Assembly: GCA_019310965.1 (NCBI GenBank) | Contig: JAFDDG010000011.1 | Span: forward strand, 1-64,000 | DNA from: Deltaproteobacteria bacterium | GTDB taxonomy: Bacteria > Myxococcota_A > UBA9160 > SMWR01 | Direction: 5' to 3' | DNA: 64,000 nt | Part shown: piece by piece, positions 35,401-45,417 of the stretch | Layout of the letters: every line of letters starts with the position of its first letter | Numbering within the stretch: the first letter of the stretch is position 1 | Position numbers and translations under genes: made by a program | Notes under the pieces: model-generated | What the model was told of the DNA's origin: nothing | Databases searched by the model: none | What the model saw: the letters and a program-made list of their open reading frames with translations, nothing else

Positions 35401-36003
35401 TCAGGGTGCGTAGCCGCTCACGTAGGGCAGCTTGGCCGCGGTCGCTTCGATTGCCTCGCCCGCCTCGAGCAGCACCGCCGTCGCGTCCCAGCTGCCGCCG
35501 AGCAGCTGCTGACGCGCGCCGTCTGCCACCCCGCAGGTCATGCGGCCGCTCCGGGACGTCACCGTGCGCGCTTCGAGATCGACCACCACTTCCTGGTTGC
35601 GATCGAGCTCGAGCGAGTCCATCAGCTGGCTGCGGTCGTCGTCGTCGAGGGTCACGCAGGGCAGCCCCAACGCCACGCAGTTGCCGGCGAAGATCTCGGC
35701 GAACGAGCCGCCGACGAAGGCCTTGAAGCCGCGGCGCGTCAGCGCCTGGGGCGCGTGCTCGCGAGACGAGCCGCTGCCGAAGTTGTGGTCCACCACGAGG
35801 ATGGCGGCACCCCGGTTGCGCTCGTCGTCCAAGGGGTGATCGCCCTTCGCCTGCTCGCGGTCGTCCTCGAAGGCGTGTTCGCCGAGTCCGTCGAAGCTGA
35901 CGCAGCGCAGGAAGCGCGCCGGAATGATGCGATCGGTGTCGATGTCGTTGCCGCGCAGCGCGCAGCCGCGCCCGGCGACCCGTGTGATGTTGCTGGCAGA
36001 CAT
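35401..36003 (-). CDS. leuD: 3-isopropylmalate dehydratase small subunit
   Basis: A 200-residue swivelling-domain protein. RGNDIDTDRIIPARFLR is the conserved start and VDHNFGSGSSREHAPQALTR the core motif, followed by GFKAFVGGSFAEIFAGNCVA. It pairs with LeuC to isomerise 2- to 3-isopropylmalate in leucine synthesis; homologues can also handle citramalate-derived acids. Its ATG overlaps the leuC TGA (TGATG), so the two are translated together. The ORF track's earlier start is antisense shadow. Confidence 0.94.
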   Translation of the reverse strand: MSASNITRVAGRGCALRGNDIDTDRIIPARFLRCVSFDGLGEHAFEDDREQAKGDHPLDDERNRGAAILVVDHNFGSGSSREHAPQALTRRGFKAFVGGSFAEIFAGNCVALGLPCVTLDDDDRSQLMDSLELDRNQEVVVDLEARTVTSRSGRMTCGVADGARQQLLGGSWDATAVLLEAGEAIEATAAKLPYVSGYAP

Positions 36004-37409
36004 CAGATCACCTCTCGCACGTCGGTCACCTCGCCGCGAATCGCGGCGGCGGCCACCATGGCCGGCGACATCAGCAGCGTCCGCCCGGTGGGCGAGCCCT
36101 GGCGGCCCTTGAAGTTGCGGTTGCTCGACGAGGCGCACAGCTCGCGGCCGACGAGCTTGTCGGGGTTCATCGCCAGGCACATGGAGCAGCCCGCCTCGCG
36201 CCAATCGAAGCCGGCGCTGCGGAAGATCTCCGGCAGGCCTTCGGCCTCGGCCTCACGGGCCACCGCCTGGGAGCCCGGCACGACCAGGGTGCGCACCCCG
36301 CTGGCGACCTGGCCCGTCTTCGCAACCCGTGCGGCTTCGCGCAGATCCGAGATGCGGCCGTTGGTGCACGAGCCGATGAACGCCACGTCGATCTTGCTGC
36401 CGGCGATCTTTTCCCCCGGGCGCAGCCCCATGTAGTCGAATGCCTCCGCGAGGCCCGGCTGAGCCTCGCGCGGCGCGTCGGCCAGACGCGGCAGGCACTC
36501 GTCGATGGCGACGCTCTGACCGGGGTGGATGCCCCAGGTGACCGACGGTGCGAGCCGGCTGCCGTCGATCTCGACGATGTGGTCGTAATGGGCGTCGGCG
36601 TCGCTCGCCATGCCGAGCCAATGTCGCGTTGCGGGCTCCCACTCGGCGCCGGACGGAGAGTACTCGCGCCCCTTCAGGTACTCGATGGTGGTGGCGTCCG
36701 GGTTCACGTAGCCGCAGCGCGCGCCGCCCTCGATCGACATATTGCAGACCGTGAGACGCTCCTCGATCGTCATGGCCTTGATCACCGGGCCCGCGTACTC
36801 GTAGGCGTAGCCGACGCCACCCTTCACGCCGAGCTGGCGAATGATCGTGAGGATCACGTCCTTGGCGTACACCCCCGACGCGAGCTTACCGGTGACGTCG
36901 ATGCGCCGGAGTTGCGGCCGGGCCATCGCCAGGCATTGGGTGGCGAGCACGTCGCGCACCTGGCTCGTGCCGATGCCGAAGGCCACCGCGCCGAAGGCGC
37001 CGTGGGTGGAAGTGTGGCTGTCGCCACAGGCGATCGTCATGCCGGGCTGGGTGAGGCCCAGCTCGGGCCCGATGACGTGCACCACCCCCTGCTTGCCGCT
37101 CGCCGGATCGAAGAAGGGGATGCCCGCCTCGCGGGTGCTCTTCTCGAGGCTCACCAGCATCTCCTCGGCCAGCGAGTCGGCCAGCGGCCGCGCCTGGGAG
37201 GCGGTCGGGATGATGTGGTCCACGGTCGCGAAGGTGCGCTCGGGGAAGCGCACCGGCAGCCCCAGCTCGCGCAGCATGGCGAAGGCCTGCGGGCTCGTGA
37301 CCTCGTGGATCAGGTGGAGCCCGACGAAGAGCTGGCTCTGGCCGCTCGGCAGCTCGCGGACGGCGTGGGCATTCCAGACCTTGTCGAGGAGGCTCTTTCC
37401 GGAAGACAT
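36003..37409 (-). CDS. leuC: 3-isopropylmalate dehydratase large subunit
   Basis: A 468-residue aconitase-family subunit. [20 protein letters not shown] is the usual N-terminus. [20 protein letters not shown] and [20 protein letters not shown] contain substrate and cluster motifs, and the third cluster cysteine lies in [13 protein letters not shown]. Three cysteines therefore bind the 4Fe-4S cluster that carries out the dehydration. ATG 37409 begins the conserved sequence; the track's 37523 start is unsupported. The two genes form a leuCD operon reading away from the tRNA gene. Confidence 0.95.
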   Translation of the reverse strand: MSSGKSLLDKVWNAHAVRELPSGQSQLFVGLHLIHEVTSPQAFAMLRELGLPVRFPERTFATVDHIIPTASQARPLADSLAEEMLVSLEKSTREAGIPFFDPASGKQGVVHVIGPELGLTQPGMTIACGDSHTSTHGAFGAVAFGIGTSQVRDVLATQCLAMARPQLRRIDVTGKLASGVYAKDVILTIIRQLGVKGGVGYAYEYAGPVIKAMTIEERLTVCNMSIEGGARCGYVNPDATTIEYLKGREYSPSGAEWEPATRHWLGMASDADAHYDHIVEIDGSRLAPSVTWGIHPGQSVAIDECLPRLADAPREAQPGLAEAFDYMGLRPGEKIAGSKIDVAFIGSCTNGRISDLREAARVAKTGQVASGVRTLVVPGSQAVAREAEAEGLPEIFRSAGFDWREAGCSMCLAMNPDKLVGRELCASSSNRNFKGRQGSPTGRTLLMSPAMVAAAAIRGEVTDVREVI

Positions 37410-37430
37410 GGGTTCGGCAGCATAGCGCGG

Positions 37431-37505
37431 GACCCCAGCGGTAGCGTCCAATGAGACGTGGAAGCGGCCGCAGGCCGGGCTCCCGCCCTCGACCCCAGCG
37501 GTAGC
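37431..37505. repeat. Pair of 15-base direct repeats upstream of leuC
   Basis: GACCCCAGCGGTAGC occurs at 37431-37445 and again at 37491-37505, exactly 60 bases apart, in the leader region of leuCD. The flanking bases differ. It could be a regulator-binding repeat or a local duplication scar. I do not recognise it as a known operator. Confidence 0.55.
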
Positions 37506-37579
37506 TTCGGCGACCCCACCCACCCGAACGGTCCAGAAGAGCGGGCGGCGCCGCGGCGCGCGCTAGACTGCTGCCTCGT

Positions 37580-37655
37580 CGGGGTGTAGCTCAGCGGCCA
37601 GAGCCTGATCTTTGGGGGGTCAGCGTCGTGGGTTCGAATCCCACCACCCCGACCA
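37580..37655 (+). tRNA. tRNA-Pro(UGG)
   Basis: A complete cloverleaf. The acceptor arms are CGGGGTG and CACCCCG with discriminator A and an encoded CCA. The D stem is GCTC/GAGC with an eight-base loop. The anticodon stem is TGATC/GGTCA around the loop TTTGGGG, giving anticodon TGG. There is a five-base variable region, then T stem GTGGG/CCCAC with loop TTCGAAT. The acceptor sequence and anticodon both indicate proline. It lies between leuC and an integrase remnant. Confidence 0.95.
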
Positions 37656-37686
37656 TGGCGAGTCGCCCTGAGCGCCCAGCGCCGAC

Positions 37687-37818
37687 TCAGCGCCTTTTGG
37701 GGATCAGAACGTCCACGACGGCAGAATTCGCGAGGCGCGCATAACGTTTGACAGAGCGTCCGTCGACGTGTCCGAGGTGGTCCGAATTGTCCGATCGTCG
37801 GCCCCTTGGCGCTTCCAT
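37687..37818 (-). pseudogene. Tyrosine recombinase C-terminal remnant
   Basis: A 43-codon minus-strand frame encodes SDHLGHVDGRSVKRYARLAN and ends VVDVLIPKRR. The LGH motif followed about ten residues later by KRYARLA is the C-terminal box of tyrosine integrases, with the catalytic Tyr in RYARL. Everything upstream of this box is missing. It begins 31 bases beyond the 3' end of tRNA-Pro, a favourite integration site for such elements. The fragment is too short for the ORF track. It may be the last trace of an excised or decayed island. Confidence 0.5.
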
Positions 37819-38167
37819 TTGGTGGCCGCTGATCTTCCCCCCTCAGATCGATCCTCACTGAGTGATAGGATCGAACGAGTTATTCAGGGGAAGTGTCCCG
37901 CAGGCATTCCTGCATCTCGTTGAAGTTGAATTCTTCGATAGGCCGCCTCTGGGCATCACAGAGGCGCCAGTGTGCTGGGGACCGGCGATTCTCGATCCCG
38001 TGCGCCGCGCTGCGTTCGACCGCGAAGTGCGATCAGACTGTCCGAATGGCCGACACCCGAGGCGTCCAGCGGCTGGATAGCGGAGCGGGCCAGACAACCC
38101 GCCGAGCGGCACGGGGATCTCGCGGCCCGAGTGCCGGAACGCCCGTGCTTTGTGCGATGCTAGCCCC
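37819..38167. other. Intergenic region beyond the integrase remnant
   Basis: About 350 bases up to the next gene. Frames crossing it have no motif and no ribosome site. A CATCACAGAGGC-like stretch near 37955 and mixed composition suggest degraded mobile DNA, but I cannot name anything in it. Confidence 0.3.
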
Positions 38168-39751
38168 ATGAGCGCGCGGGCCTGGAGCGTGGCCGGTGCG
38201 GCCATCGCCTTTCTCTACCTCGTCCACGTGTGGTGGCTCGCCGGGGTGGCCGAGGATGCGTTCATCAGCTTTCGCTATGCGCGGCACCTGGCCCAGGGTC
38301 TGGGCCTGGTCTGGAACCCCGGCGAGCCGCCGGTCGAGGGCTACACGAATTTCCTGTGGGTCTTGCTGACCTCGCTATTCGTCCGCTTCGACTGGGACGT
38401 GCCGCGGGCGGCACAGGTGGTGGGCGCCCTGGCCGGGCTCGCGGCGCTCGCCAACACGGGCTTCGTCGCTCGTGGCCTCGGTTGGAAGCGGCGTTGGGCG
38501 CTGCTGCCGATGGGCCTGCTCGCGATCAGCGGGCCGTTTGCGGCCTGGGCGGGCGCCGGGCTGGAGACGCTCGCCTTTACGGCGCTCAGCTTCGCGGCGT
38601 TGAATCATGCGGCTGGCTGGGCCCGCGACGGAAACGCGGGCGATCGGTTTGCGTTGATGGGGGCGCTGTTGCTCGCCGCGCTCACTCGGCCCGAGGGCCT
38701 GCTCGTTGCGGGCGTGCTGCTTCCCCTCGCGGCGGCGTTGGGGCTGCGCGGAGAGCGCGCAAGGCTGGCGAGGAGCGTCGCGGCTCTCGCGCTCGCGTAC
38801 GGGGCCTACTTCCTGTGGCGCTGGTACACCTTTGGCTACCCGCTGCCGAATACCTTCTACGCGAAGACCGGCGGCGGTCTGGCTCAGGCACAGCGAGGTG
38901 CCGCCTACCTCGGCTACTTCGTCTTGCACTACGCGGCGCCGTGGCTGCCGGCGCTCGTCCTCGCCAGCTGGGCCGGGCGGGTCTGGCCGCATTTCGGCCC
39001 GCGGGATCCGTTCTTCGTGTTGGCCAGCGCGTTCGTCGTCGCCTGGACGGCTTATGTCGTGGCCGTCGGCGGCGATTACATGGCCATGTACCGCTTCGCC
39101 GTTCCGGCGTTGCCGGTGCTGGCGCTCTTGCTTGCGTCCCGCCTGCGCCAGCTGGTCCGCTCGGCTCAGCACGGATCCGTGTGGCTGCGCGCCGCCGCAG
39201 CGGGGACGCTCGCTTTCGGCGCGCTCGGCACGCTGCTCCACTCGACGCCCCTCGAAGCCTTCGTCTTCGACGTGCCTCCGCGCATGCACGGGAACTACCG
39301 CGGCGTCGAGACGGAGCGCTGGCACGTGGCGCGGCTGACGCGTATCGCGGAAGGCTTCGCGAGACGCGCCGAGTCTGCATCGGCCAGCGTGGCCACGGAT
39401 GCCATAGGGGCCATGGGCTGGTTCTCGGGCCTGCGGGTGTACGGAGCCCACGGCCTGGTCGATCCACAGATCGCGCACCAGAGCGCGGCGGTCCATGCTG
39501 TGGGGGGCGATTACGCTGGCCACGACCGGCGCGACCTGTGGCGGCTCTTCGAAAGGCAGCCCACCTACTTCATGTTCACCCGTGAGCTTCGCGAGACGAA
39601 GCCCGAAGCGATCGAGGTGCCGGACAGCTACGCAGATGCCGTGGCCTCGAGCTACCGGCTCCAGTCGATCTGGCTCGAGGACCCCGCCAACGCCGAATCG
39701 GGCTGGTTCAGCTTCCTCGAGCGGCGCGACGCCGGCGGGCGAAGCCGCTAG
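38168..39751 (+). CDS. Polytopic GT-C-like glycosyltransferase
   Basis: A 527-residue membrane protein with about ten hydrophobic spans. Loop 1 reads [20 protein letters not shown] with [13 protein letters not shown] after it. Later come [15 protein letters not shown] and [13 protein letters not shown]. This combination marks a family of GT-C arabinosyl- or mannosyltransferase-like proteins that use polyprenyl-phosphate sugars; the acidic DD/ED pair in the first loop is the expected catalytic site. The sugar and acceptor are unknown. It starts at ATG 38168. The gene lies in a small region between the tRNA scar and transketolase and could also be acquired. Confidence 0.75.
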   Translation: MSARAWSVAGAAIAFLYLVHVWWLAGVAEDAFISFRYARHLAQGLGLVWNPGEPPVEGYTNFLWVLLTSLFVRFDWDVPRAAQVVGALAGLAALANTGFVARGLGWKRRWALLPMGLLAISGPFAAWAGAGLETLAFTALSFAALNHAAGWARDGNAGDRFALMGALLLAALTRPEGLLVAGVLLPLAAALGLRGERARLARSVAALALAYGAYFLWRWYTFGYPLPNTFYAKTGGGLAQAQRGAAYLGYFVLHYAAPWLPALVLASWAGRVWPHFGPRDPFFVLASAFVVAWTAYVVAVGGDYMAMYRFAVPALPVLALLLASRLRQLVRSAQHGSVWLRAAAAGTLAFGALGTLLHSTPLEAFVFDVPPRMHGNYRGVETERWHVARLTRIAEGFARRAESASASVATDAIGAMGWFSGLRVYGAHGLVDPQIAHQSAAVHAVGGDYAGHDRRDLWRLFERQPTYFMFTRELRETKPEAIEVPDSYADAVASSYRLQSIWLEDPANAESGWFSFLERRDAGGRSR

Positions 39752-39915
39752 CCCTCGCCAGCCTCCGCTGGCTGTGGAGAGGCCCGCTGTGCCGGGAGCC
39801 CCGCCGGGTGCCGAACGCAGTTTGACCGGCCGGCGGGGCGCCGGTTTCGATTCTGGCTCCCGCTCGGTAAGCTGTGCGCGTCCTCTGCTCCCCCCGTGCC
39901 TCCGTCGGAGCACCG

Positions 39916-41940
39916 ATGACCGAGCCCAACGCGCAGCTGCGTGAACGCATCGAGAACTCCATCCGTTTCCTTGCCGTCGACGCGATCGAACGCGCCGGCT
40001 GCGGTCACCCGGGTGCGCCCATGGGCCTCGCCCGCGCCGCCTTCGAGATCTGGGACCAGCACCTGCGCTTCGATCCCGCCAACCCGGACTGGCCGCTGCG
40101 CGATCGCTTCGTGCTCTCGAACGGGCACGCGTCGATGCTGCTCTACTCGCTGCTGCATCTGTTCGGCTTCGACGTCTCTCTCGAAGACCTGCAAGACTTC
40201 CGCGTGCTCGGCTCGAAGACGCCCGGGCACCCCGAGTATGGCGATACACCGGGCGTCGAGGTGACCACCGGCCCGCTGGGTCAGGGCTTTGCCCACAGCG
40301 TCGGCATGGCACTTGCTGCGCGCATGACGGCGTCGCACTTCCCGGGTGGCGAGGACGGGCCGGGGCACCACTTCGTGTACGGCATTGTGGGCGATGGCGA
40401 CCTGATGGAAGGCATCTCGTCGGAAGCCGGCTCGCTCGCCGGTCACCTCGGGCTCGGCAACTTGATCTTCCTCTACGACGACAACCAGATCACCATCGAC
40501 GGTCGCACCGACATCTCGTTCAGCGAAGATGTCGAGCAGCGGTTCGCGGCGCAGCGCTGGCACGTGCAGCAGGTGGACGGGCAAGATTGGCAGGGCCTGC
40601 GCGTGGCGCTCGAGGTGGCGCGGGCGGAGACCGGACGGCCGTCGCTGATCATCACGCGGACGACGATTGGCTTCGGAAGTCCGAACCGCGCCGATACCTC
40701 GAAGGCCCACGGCGAGGCGCTCGGCGGCGACGAGGTGAGACTCACCAAGGAAGCCCTCGGCTGGCCCCTGCAGCCGGAGTTCCTGGTTCCGGATGACGTC
40801 GCGGAGTGGTGTGCCGTGCGGGCCCGGGAGAAGCAGGCCGAGGCTGCGGAGCGAAATGCGCAGCTCGAGCCCTGGCGTGCGGCGAACCCCGAATCGGCGA
40901 AAGGGTGGGATGCGGCGCGAGCCGGGGCCTTGCCGTCGAACCTGGGGGAGATCCTCGCCGAAGGGCTCTCCGGAATCGACGAGCCCACGCGCAAGCACGG
41001 CGCCAAGGTGCTGGAGAGGCTCGCCGGGCAGGCGCCGTACTTCGTCGGCGGGTCGGCGGATCTCGCCGGCTCCGGCGCGCCCCCCATCCTGAAGGAGCGC
41101 GGGAGCGTGGGGCAGGGCGACGATCCGTTCGCCGGAGCCAACATCCATTTCGGTGTGCGTGAGCACGCCATGGGTGCCATCACCAACGGCATGGCGCTCG
41201 ACGGCACGTTCCGCCCCTACTGCGGCACCTTCCTCATCTTCAGCGACTACATGCGGCCGTCGCTGCGACTCGCAGCGTTGATGGGAGTGAAGTCGACCTT
41301 CGTCTTCACCCACGACTCGATCTTCCTCGGGGAGGACGGGCCGACGCACCAGCCGGTCGAACACCTCGACTCGCTGCGGGCCATGCCGAATCTCGCGGTC
41401 TGGCGTCCCGCCGACGGCATGGAGACGGCCATGGCCTGGGCGTGGATCGCGCAGAAGGCCGAGGGGCCGGCGCTGCTGGCACTCACGCGCCAGAAGGTGA
41501 AGGCCCTAGAACGCAAGGCGCCGTTCCACCCCGAGGACGTCTGGCGCGGTGGCTACGCCATTCAGGATCCGGGAGACCAGACGGGCGTCGTGCTGGTGGC
41601 GACGGGTTCCGAGGTGCAGCTGGCCTGCGAAACGGCGGAGAAGCTGCGCGCCGAGGGCCTTCCGGCGCGGGTGGTGTCGCTGCCGTGTCTGTCGCTCTTT
41701 CTCGAACAGCCCGAGGCGTACCGCAACAGCCTGGTCGCGAACGACGGAACGCCGCTGGTCGCCATCGAGGCGGCACGCGGCGAGAGCCTGCGGGCGCTGG
41801 TGGGAGCCGACGGTCTGGTGCACGGGGTGCCGAGCTTCGGCAGGTCGGCACCGCTGGCGGACCTGGCGGCGCACTTCGGTTTCACGCCGGACCAGTTGGC
41901 GGCCAAGGTGCTGGCCCACGTGCGCGGTGCGGACGCGTAG
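39916..41940 (+). CDS. tkt: Transketolase
   Basis: A 674-residue thiamine-diphosphate enzyme. AGCGHPGAPMGLARAAFEIW starts the Pyr/PP domain and FVLSNGHASMLLYSLLHLFG is a conserved segment. GIVGDGDLMEGISSEAGSLA is the ThDP GDG motif, ending at the NQITIDG site. HFGVREHAMGAITNGMALDG and TFVFTHDSIFLGEDGPTHQP are the transketolase C-terminal signature. It transfers two-carbon units in the pentose phosphate pathway (and the Calvin cycle if present). It starts at ATG 39916 after GGAG. A small membrane-protein gene begins at the very next base after its stop. Confidence 0.95.
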   Translation: MTEPNAQLRERIENSIRFLAVDAIERAGCGHPGAPMGLARAAFEIWDQHLRFDPANPDWPLRDRFVLSNGHASMLLYSLLHLFGFDVSLEDLQDFRVLGSKTPGHPEYGDTPGVEVTTGPLGQGFAHSVGMALAARMTASHFPGGEDGPGHHFVYGIVGDGDLMEGISSEAGSLAGHLGLGNLIFLYDDNQITIDGRTDISFSEDVEQRFAAQRWHVQQVDGQDWQGLRVALEVARAETGRPSLIITRTTIGFGSPNRADTSKAHGEALGGDEVRLTKEALGWPLQPEFLVPDDVAEWCAVRAREKQAEAAERNAQLEPWRAANPESAKGWDAARAGALPSNLGEILAEGLSGIDEPTRKHGAKVLERLAGQAPYFVGGSADLAGSGAPPILKERGSVGQGDDPFAGANIHFGVREHAMGAITNGMALDGTFRPYCGTFLIFSDYMRPSLRLAALMGVKSTFVFTHDSIFLGEDGPTHQPVEHLDSLRAMPNLAVWRPADGMETAMAWAWIAQKAEGPALLALTRQKVKALERKAPFHPEDVWRGGYAIQDPGDQTGVVLVATGSEVQLACETAEKLRAEGLPARVVSLPCLSLFLEQPEAYRNSLVANDGTPLVAIEAARGESLRALVGADGLVHGVPSFGRSAPLADLAAHFGFTPDQLAAKVLAHVRGADA

Positions 41941-42267
41941 ATGGCGGGGCTTGGACCCATCGGACTCGTCGGCTTCGGCGCCCTGGGCGTGGTCGTGCTG
42001 CTCTGGCTGGTCATTTCGTTCAGCGATCCCGGTCGTGGGCGCAGCCTGCTCGAATGGTTGGCGGCGACGCATCTCTACGTGGCGCTCGGAGCGCTGTTTT
42101 ACAAGCTGGTGCTCGACGCCTGGGCCGACGGGAGTCTCGTCGGCCAGATCGGCTTTGGCTTCCTGCTGCTGGTCTTCGCGCTGGGTTTCTGCGTCTCGTT
42201 GGTGAACACGCTGCGCGCGCTGGGTGGCGGGGCCGGCGGCGTGGGCTCCGACGGAGCGGCCCACTAA
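41941..42267 (+). CDS. Small three-helix membrane protein
   Basis: A 108-residue protein with three hydrophobic segments: IGLVGFGALGVVVLLWLVIS, LYVALGALFYKLVLDAW and GFGFLLLVFALGFCVSLVNT. The C-terminus is Gly/Ala rich. Its ATG directly follows the tkt stop codon, and an FAD enzyme gene begins 21 bases later, so the three genes probably form one transcript. No family is recognised. Confidence 0.65.
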   Translation: MAGLGPIGLVGFGALGVVVLLWLVISFSDPGRGRSLLEWLAATHLYVALGALFYKLVLDAWADGSLVGQIGFGFLLLVFALGFCVSLVNTLRALGGGAGGVGSDGAAH

Positions 42268-42288
42268 CGAGTCACGCGCGGAGGGTGG

Positions 42289-43569
42289 ATGGCCTCGATC
42301 GTCGTCGTGGGAGGGGGCGTTGCGGGGCTCGCCTGTGCCTGGCAGCTGCGCCGCCAGGGGCACGCTGTCGAGGTGCTCGAACGCGAGCACGAGTTCGGCG
42401 GACGTCTGCGCGCCCAGCGCGCCGGTGCTCATCGCCTCGAGCGCGGCGCCGCCCTGCTGCGCCGCGCGGACGGCGAGGTGGCGTCCCTGGGGGCGAAGCT
42501 CGGGCTCGCTCCTCTGCCCCAGACCGGCTCCGTCGCGCTTCTGTGGCGGGGACGTCTGCACAGCGTCGATCCGACGCGCCCTCTGCGCGGCGCGCCGCAC
42601 CTCTCGGCGACGGCTCTGGTGGGCCTGGCGCGACTCGCTTGGCAGGTGCAGCGGCGAGCGGCGCCGCCCGGCGCCGCGTCGCCGGAGCTCGCGGCAGCGC
42701 TCGAACGCAGCCTGGGCGACGGCGTCCTGTGTCGAGCGGCGGGGGAGGAAGCCTGGTCGTCATGGGTCGAGGTGCTGCTCGGCGAGGCCGGCGGCGTGGC
42801 TGCTGCCGACGCGTCCGACGCCTTTGCGCACGGCCTGCTCCAGCGCGTGCGGGCGGGGCTCGCGGCGTGGAGCTTCGAGGGCGGTGTGGCACGGCTCGCC
42901 CGCGCGCTCGCCGCGGGGCTGCCGGTGCGGGCCGGCTGTGACGTGCACAGCGTCGAGACCGAATCCGGCGGTGCGCGGGTGCGCTATCGCTCCCGCGGGC
43001 GCTCGCACAGCGTGGTGGCCGATGCCGCCGTGGTGGCCGTCCCCGGCGATCGGGTGGCTGCGATCTGCCCGAAGCTCACGCCCGACGAGCGCGGCTTCTT
43101 CGAGCAGGTGAGCACGCGCCGCGCCCTGGTGTTGCATCTGTTGCTCGAGGAACGCCCGATGCTGCGCGCCACCCGCGTGTTGGTGCCGCGGGCGAGTGGT
43201 ATCGACGTGAGCGAGCTCGCCGTGCATTCCGACCCCGGCGTGGGGCATCGCGTGCGGGTCGAGCTACGCGGCGACGCGGTAGACCGGCTCTGGGGTGTGC
43301 GGGCCGAGGAGGCCGAGGCCTGGCTGCGCGCCACGCTCGAAGGTGCCCCGCTGCGGTTGCCGCCCGCCACTCGCGCGCTGCTCCACCGCTTCGACTCCGG
43401 CCACGCCGTCTTCGCCCGCGGCCAGCTCGAGCGTCTCGCCCGCTTCGCCAACCGCATGGAGCGCTCGCCCCGGCTCGCCTTCGCCGGCGACAGCCTCGGG
43501 GGTCCCCACGTGGAAGGCGCGGTCAGCAGTGGCCTGCGCGCCGCCGAGAGCATCGAGCGGGAGCTCTAG
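42289..43569 (+). CDS. FAD-dependent amine-oxidase/protoporphyrinogen-oxidase-like protein
   Basis: A 426-residue flavoprotein. The N-terminal IVVVGGGVAGLACAWQLRRQ and EVLEREHEFGGRLRAQRAG are the FAD motifs of the amine oxidase/HemG-like superfamily. The C-terminal PRLAFAGDSLGGPHVEGAVS matches the second FAD contact. The middle region is divergent, so the substrate (porphyrinogen, carotenoid or amine) is uncertain. It follows tkt and the small membrane protein. Its stop overlaps the stop of pepF on the other strand by four bases. Confidence 0.8.
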   Translation: MASIVVVGGGVAGLACAWQLRRQGHAVEVLEREHEFGGRLRAQRAGAHRLERGAALLRRADGEVASLGAKLGLAPLPQTGSVALLWRGRLHSVDPTRPLRGAPHLSATALVGLARLAWQVQRRAAPPGAASPELAAALERSLGDGVLCRAAGEEAWSSWVEVLLGEAGGVAAADASDAFAHGLLQRVRAGLAAWSFEGGVARLARALAAGLPVRAGCDVHSVETESGGARVRYRSRGRSHSVVADAAVVAVPGDRVAAICPKLTPDERGFFEQVSTRRALVLHLLLEERPMLRATRVLVPRASGIDVSELAVHSDPGVGHRVRVELRGDAVDRLWGVRAEEAEAWLRATLEGAPLRLPPATRALLHRFDSGHAVFARGQLERLARFANRMERSPRLAFAGDSLGGPHVEGAVSSGLRAAESIEREL

Positions 43570-45380
43570 GGCGTCGCGTCGGCGAGCTTCTCGGCTTCGG
43601 CGACCATGCCTTCGAGGAGCGCCAGGCCGCCGTCCCAGAAGCCCGGATCGGTGATGTCGAGGCCTACCCGCGCGAGCAATACTTCGGGCGGGTGCGAGCC
43701 GCCGGCGCGCAGCAGCTCGAGGTAGCGCGGTACGAAGGCGTCACCCTCCTCGTCGTATCGCCGCAGCAGCGCCAGCACCAGGAGCTCGCCGAAGGCATAG
43801 GCATAGCAATAGAAGGGTGAGTGCACGAAGTGAGGAATGTAGAGCCACCACCAGGCGTAGTCGTCACGCAGATGTACCGAGTCTTCGAACATCGGGCGGT
43901 TCGCGTCCATCCAGAGCGCGTTGATGCGCTCGAGGGGCAGCTCTCCCTCCGTGCGCCGCGCTTCATGAAGCGTCTCTTCGAAGCGCGTCATCGCCACCTG
44001 ACGAAACACCGTGGCGAAGGCGTCCTCGAGCTTTCCGCAGAGCAGAGCGAGTCGGACCTTCGGGTCGGACTCCTCCCGCAACAGGCGTCGGAAGACCAGC
44101 ATCTCTCCGAAAACGCTGGCCGTCTCGGCGGTGGTCAGCGGCGTGTCCTGCTCGAAGAGGCCTCGCTCGCGCGCCAGGTACTGGTGCACGCCGTGGCCGA
44201 GCTCGTGGGCCACCGTCATCACGTCCCGCAGGTTGCCGGTGTAGTTGAGCAGCACGTAGGGGTGCGCGTCGGGGATGGTGGAGGCGCAGAAGGCGCCTCC
44301 ACGCTTTCCCGGGCGCAGCTCGGCGTCGATCCAGCGGCGTTCGAAGAACTGGCCCGCCACGTCTGCCAGCTCGCTGGAAAAGTCGCCGTAGGCGCCGAGC
44401 ACGATGCTGCGCGCCTCGTCGAAGGGCCGCAGCTGCCCATCGACGCTCATCGGCGCGTAGCGGTCGTAGTCCTCCAATTGATCGAGGCCCAGCAGCCGCG
44501 TCTTCAGCCGGTAGTAGCGCGCCACCAGCGGGTAGCGCGCCACGCACGCCGAAAGCAGTGACTCGACGCCGGGGCCGTCGATCTCGTTCGCGAGGTTGCG
44601 AGCCGCGATGGGCGAGGGATATGCGCGCAGCCGGTCGTCCACCGACTTGTCCTGCAGCAGCGTGTTGAAGATGAACGTGAGTGGACGCGCGTTGGCCTTG
44701 AGGCCCTCGGTGAGCGCTTCCGAGGCTGCGCGCCGCTCCTCGCGATCGGGGTGGTAGAGAAGCGCGAGCGTCTCTTCCTCGCCGAGCTCCGTCTCCTCGT
44801 CGCCACGGCGAAGCCGAAAGCGCATGGCGGATACCATCTCGTCGAAGAGCCGCCCGAAGGCCCGGGTGCCCGTATTGGCCTTCTCCTCGAGAATGCGTTC
44901 CTCGGGCTCGCTCAACACATGCGGGCGGTAGCGACGCAGAGCGCCCAGGAAGTGCCGGCGCGTCGCCAGCGCGGGATCTTCCAGCAGGGCTTCGGCGCGT
45001 GGCTCGCCGAGGGCGACCCATTCGAGCTCGAAGAAGAGCAGCTTGTTGCGGATCTCGGTCGAGCGCTCCTGCACGCGCTGGAGTAGCGCGCCGTGGCGCT
45101 GCTCGGACGTGTCCGCCGCGAACAGCAGGTGCGAGAATACGGCCGCCCGGGTCGCGTGGGTGTGGATGGCTTCGAGCGCGTCGACGGCCTCGGCCAGGGC
45201 GGCGGCGGAGATCTCCGCGATCCCCCCGCGGTGTGCTGCGGCGAAGCGCTCCGCTTCGGCCAGCGCCGCGTCGAGATCGACGTCGATCTGGGGATCGTCG
45301 GTCCCGGCGTAGAGATCTGCGAGATCCCATGTGACACCCGTGGCGGGGCCCGGGTCGCTGACTTCGGCTTCTGCGCTCAT
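43566..45380 (-). CDS. pepF: Oligoendopeptidase F (M3 family)
   Basis: A 604-residue M3B zinc peptidase. The active-site motif MTVAHELGHGVHQYLARERG (HExxH) lies near residue 391. TPLTTAETASVFGEMLVFRR supplies the third ligand Glu and MFEDSVHLRDDYAWWWLYIP the C-terminal helix motif. It hydrolyses short peptides in the cytoplasm. It is transcribed away from dinB, with 37 bases between their starts. Its 3' end overlaps the FAD-enzyme gene. Length matches the PepF family. Confidence 0.93.
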   Translation of the reverse strand: MSAEAEVSDPGPATGVTWDLADLYAGTDDPQIDVDLDAALAEAERFAAAHRGGIAEISAAALAEAVDALEAIHTHATRAAVFSHLLFAADTSEQRHGALLQRVQERSTEIRNKLLFFELEWVALGEPRAEALLEDPALATRRHFLGALRRYRPHVLSEPEERILEEKANTGTRAFGRLFDEMVSAMRFRLRRGDEETELGEEETLALLYHPDREERRAASEALTEGLKANARPLTFIFNTLLQDKSVDDRLRAYPSPIAARNLANEIDGPGVESLLSACVARYPLVARYYRLKTRLLGLDQLEDYDRYAPMSVDGQLRPFDEARSIVLGAYGDFSSELADVAGQFFERRWIDAELRPGKRGGAFCASTIPDAHPYVLLNYTGNLRDVMTVAHELGHGVHQYLARERGLFEQDTPLTTAETASVFGEMLVFRRLLREESDPKVRLALLCGKLEDAFATVFRQVAMTRFEETLHEARRTEGELPLERINALWMDANRPMFEDSVHLRDDYAWWWLYIPHFVHSPFYCYAYAFGELLVLALLRRYDEEGDAFVPRYLELLRAGGSHPPEVLLARVGLDITDPGFWDGGLALLEGMVAEAEKLADATP

Positions 45381-45417
45381 CCGGGCGGGAGCTTACCCGC
45401 GGTACACTCGCGGCGCG

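Noticed and set aside
37310-37858. Minus-strand ORF containing GGGIRTHDADPPK
   Set aside because: This is the translated reverse complement of tRNA-Pro, a well-known false protein. It is not a gene.
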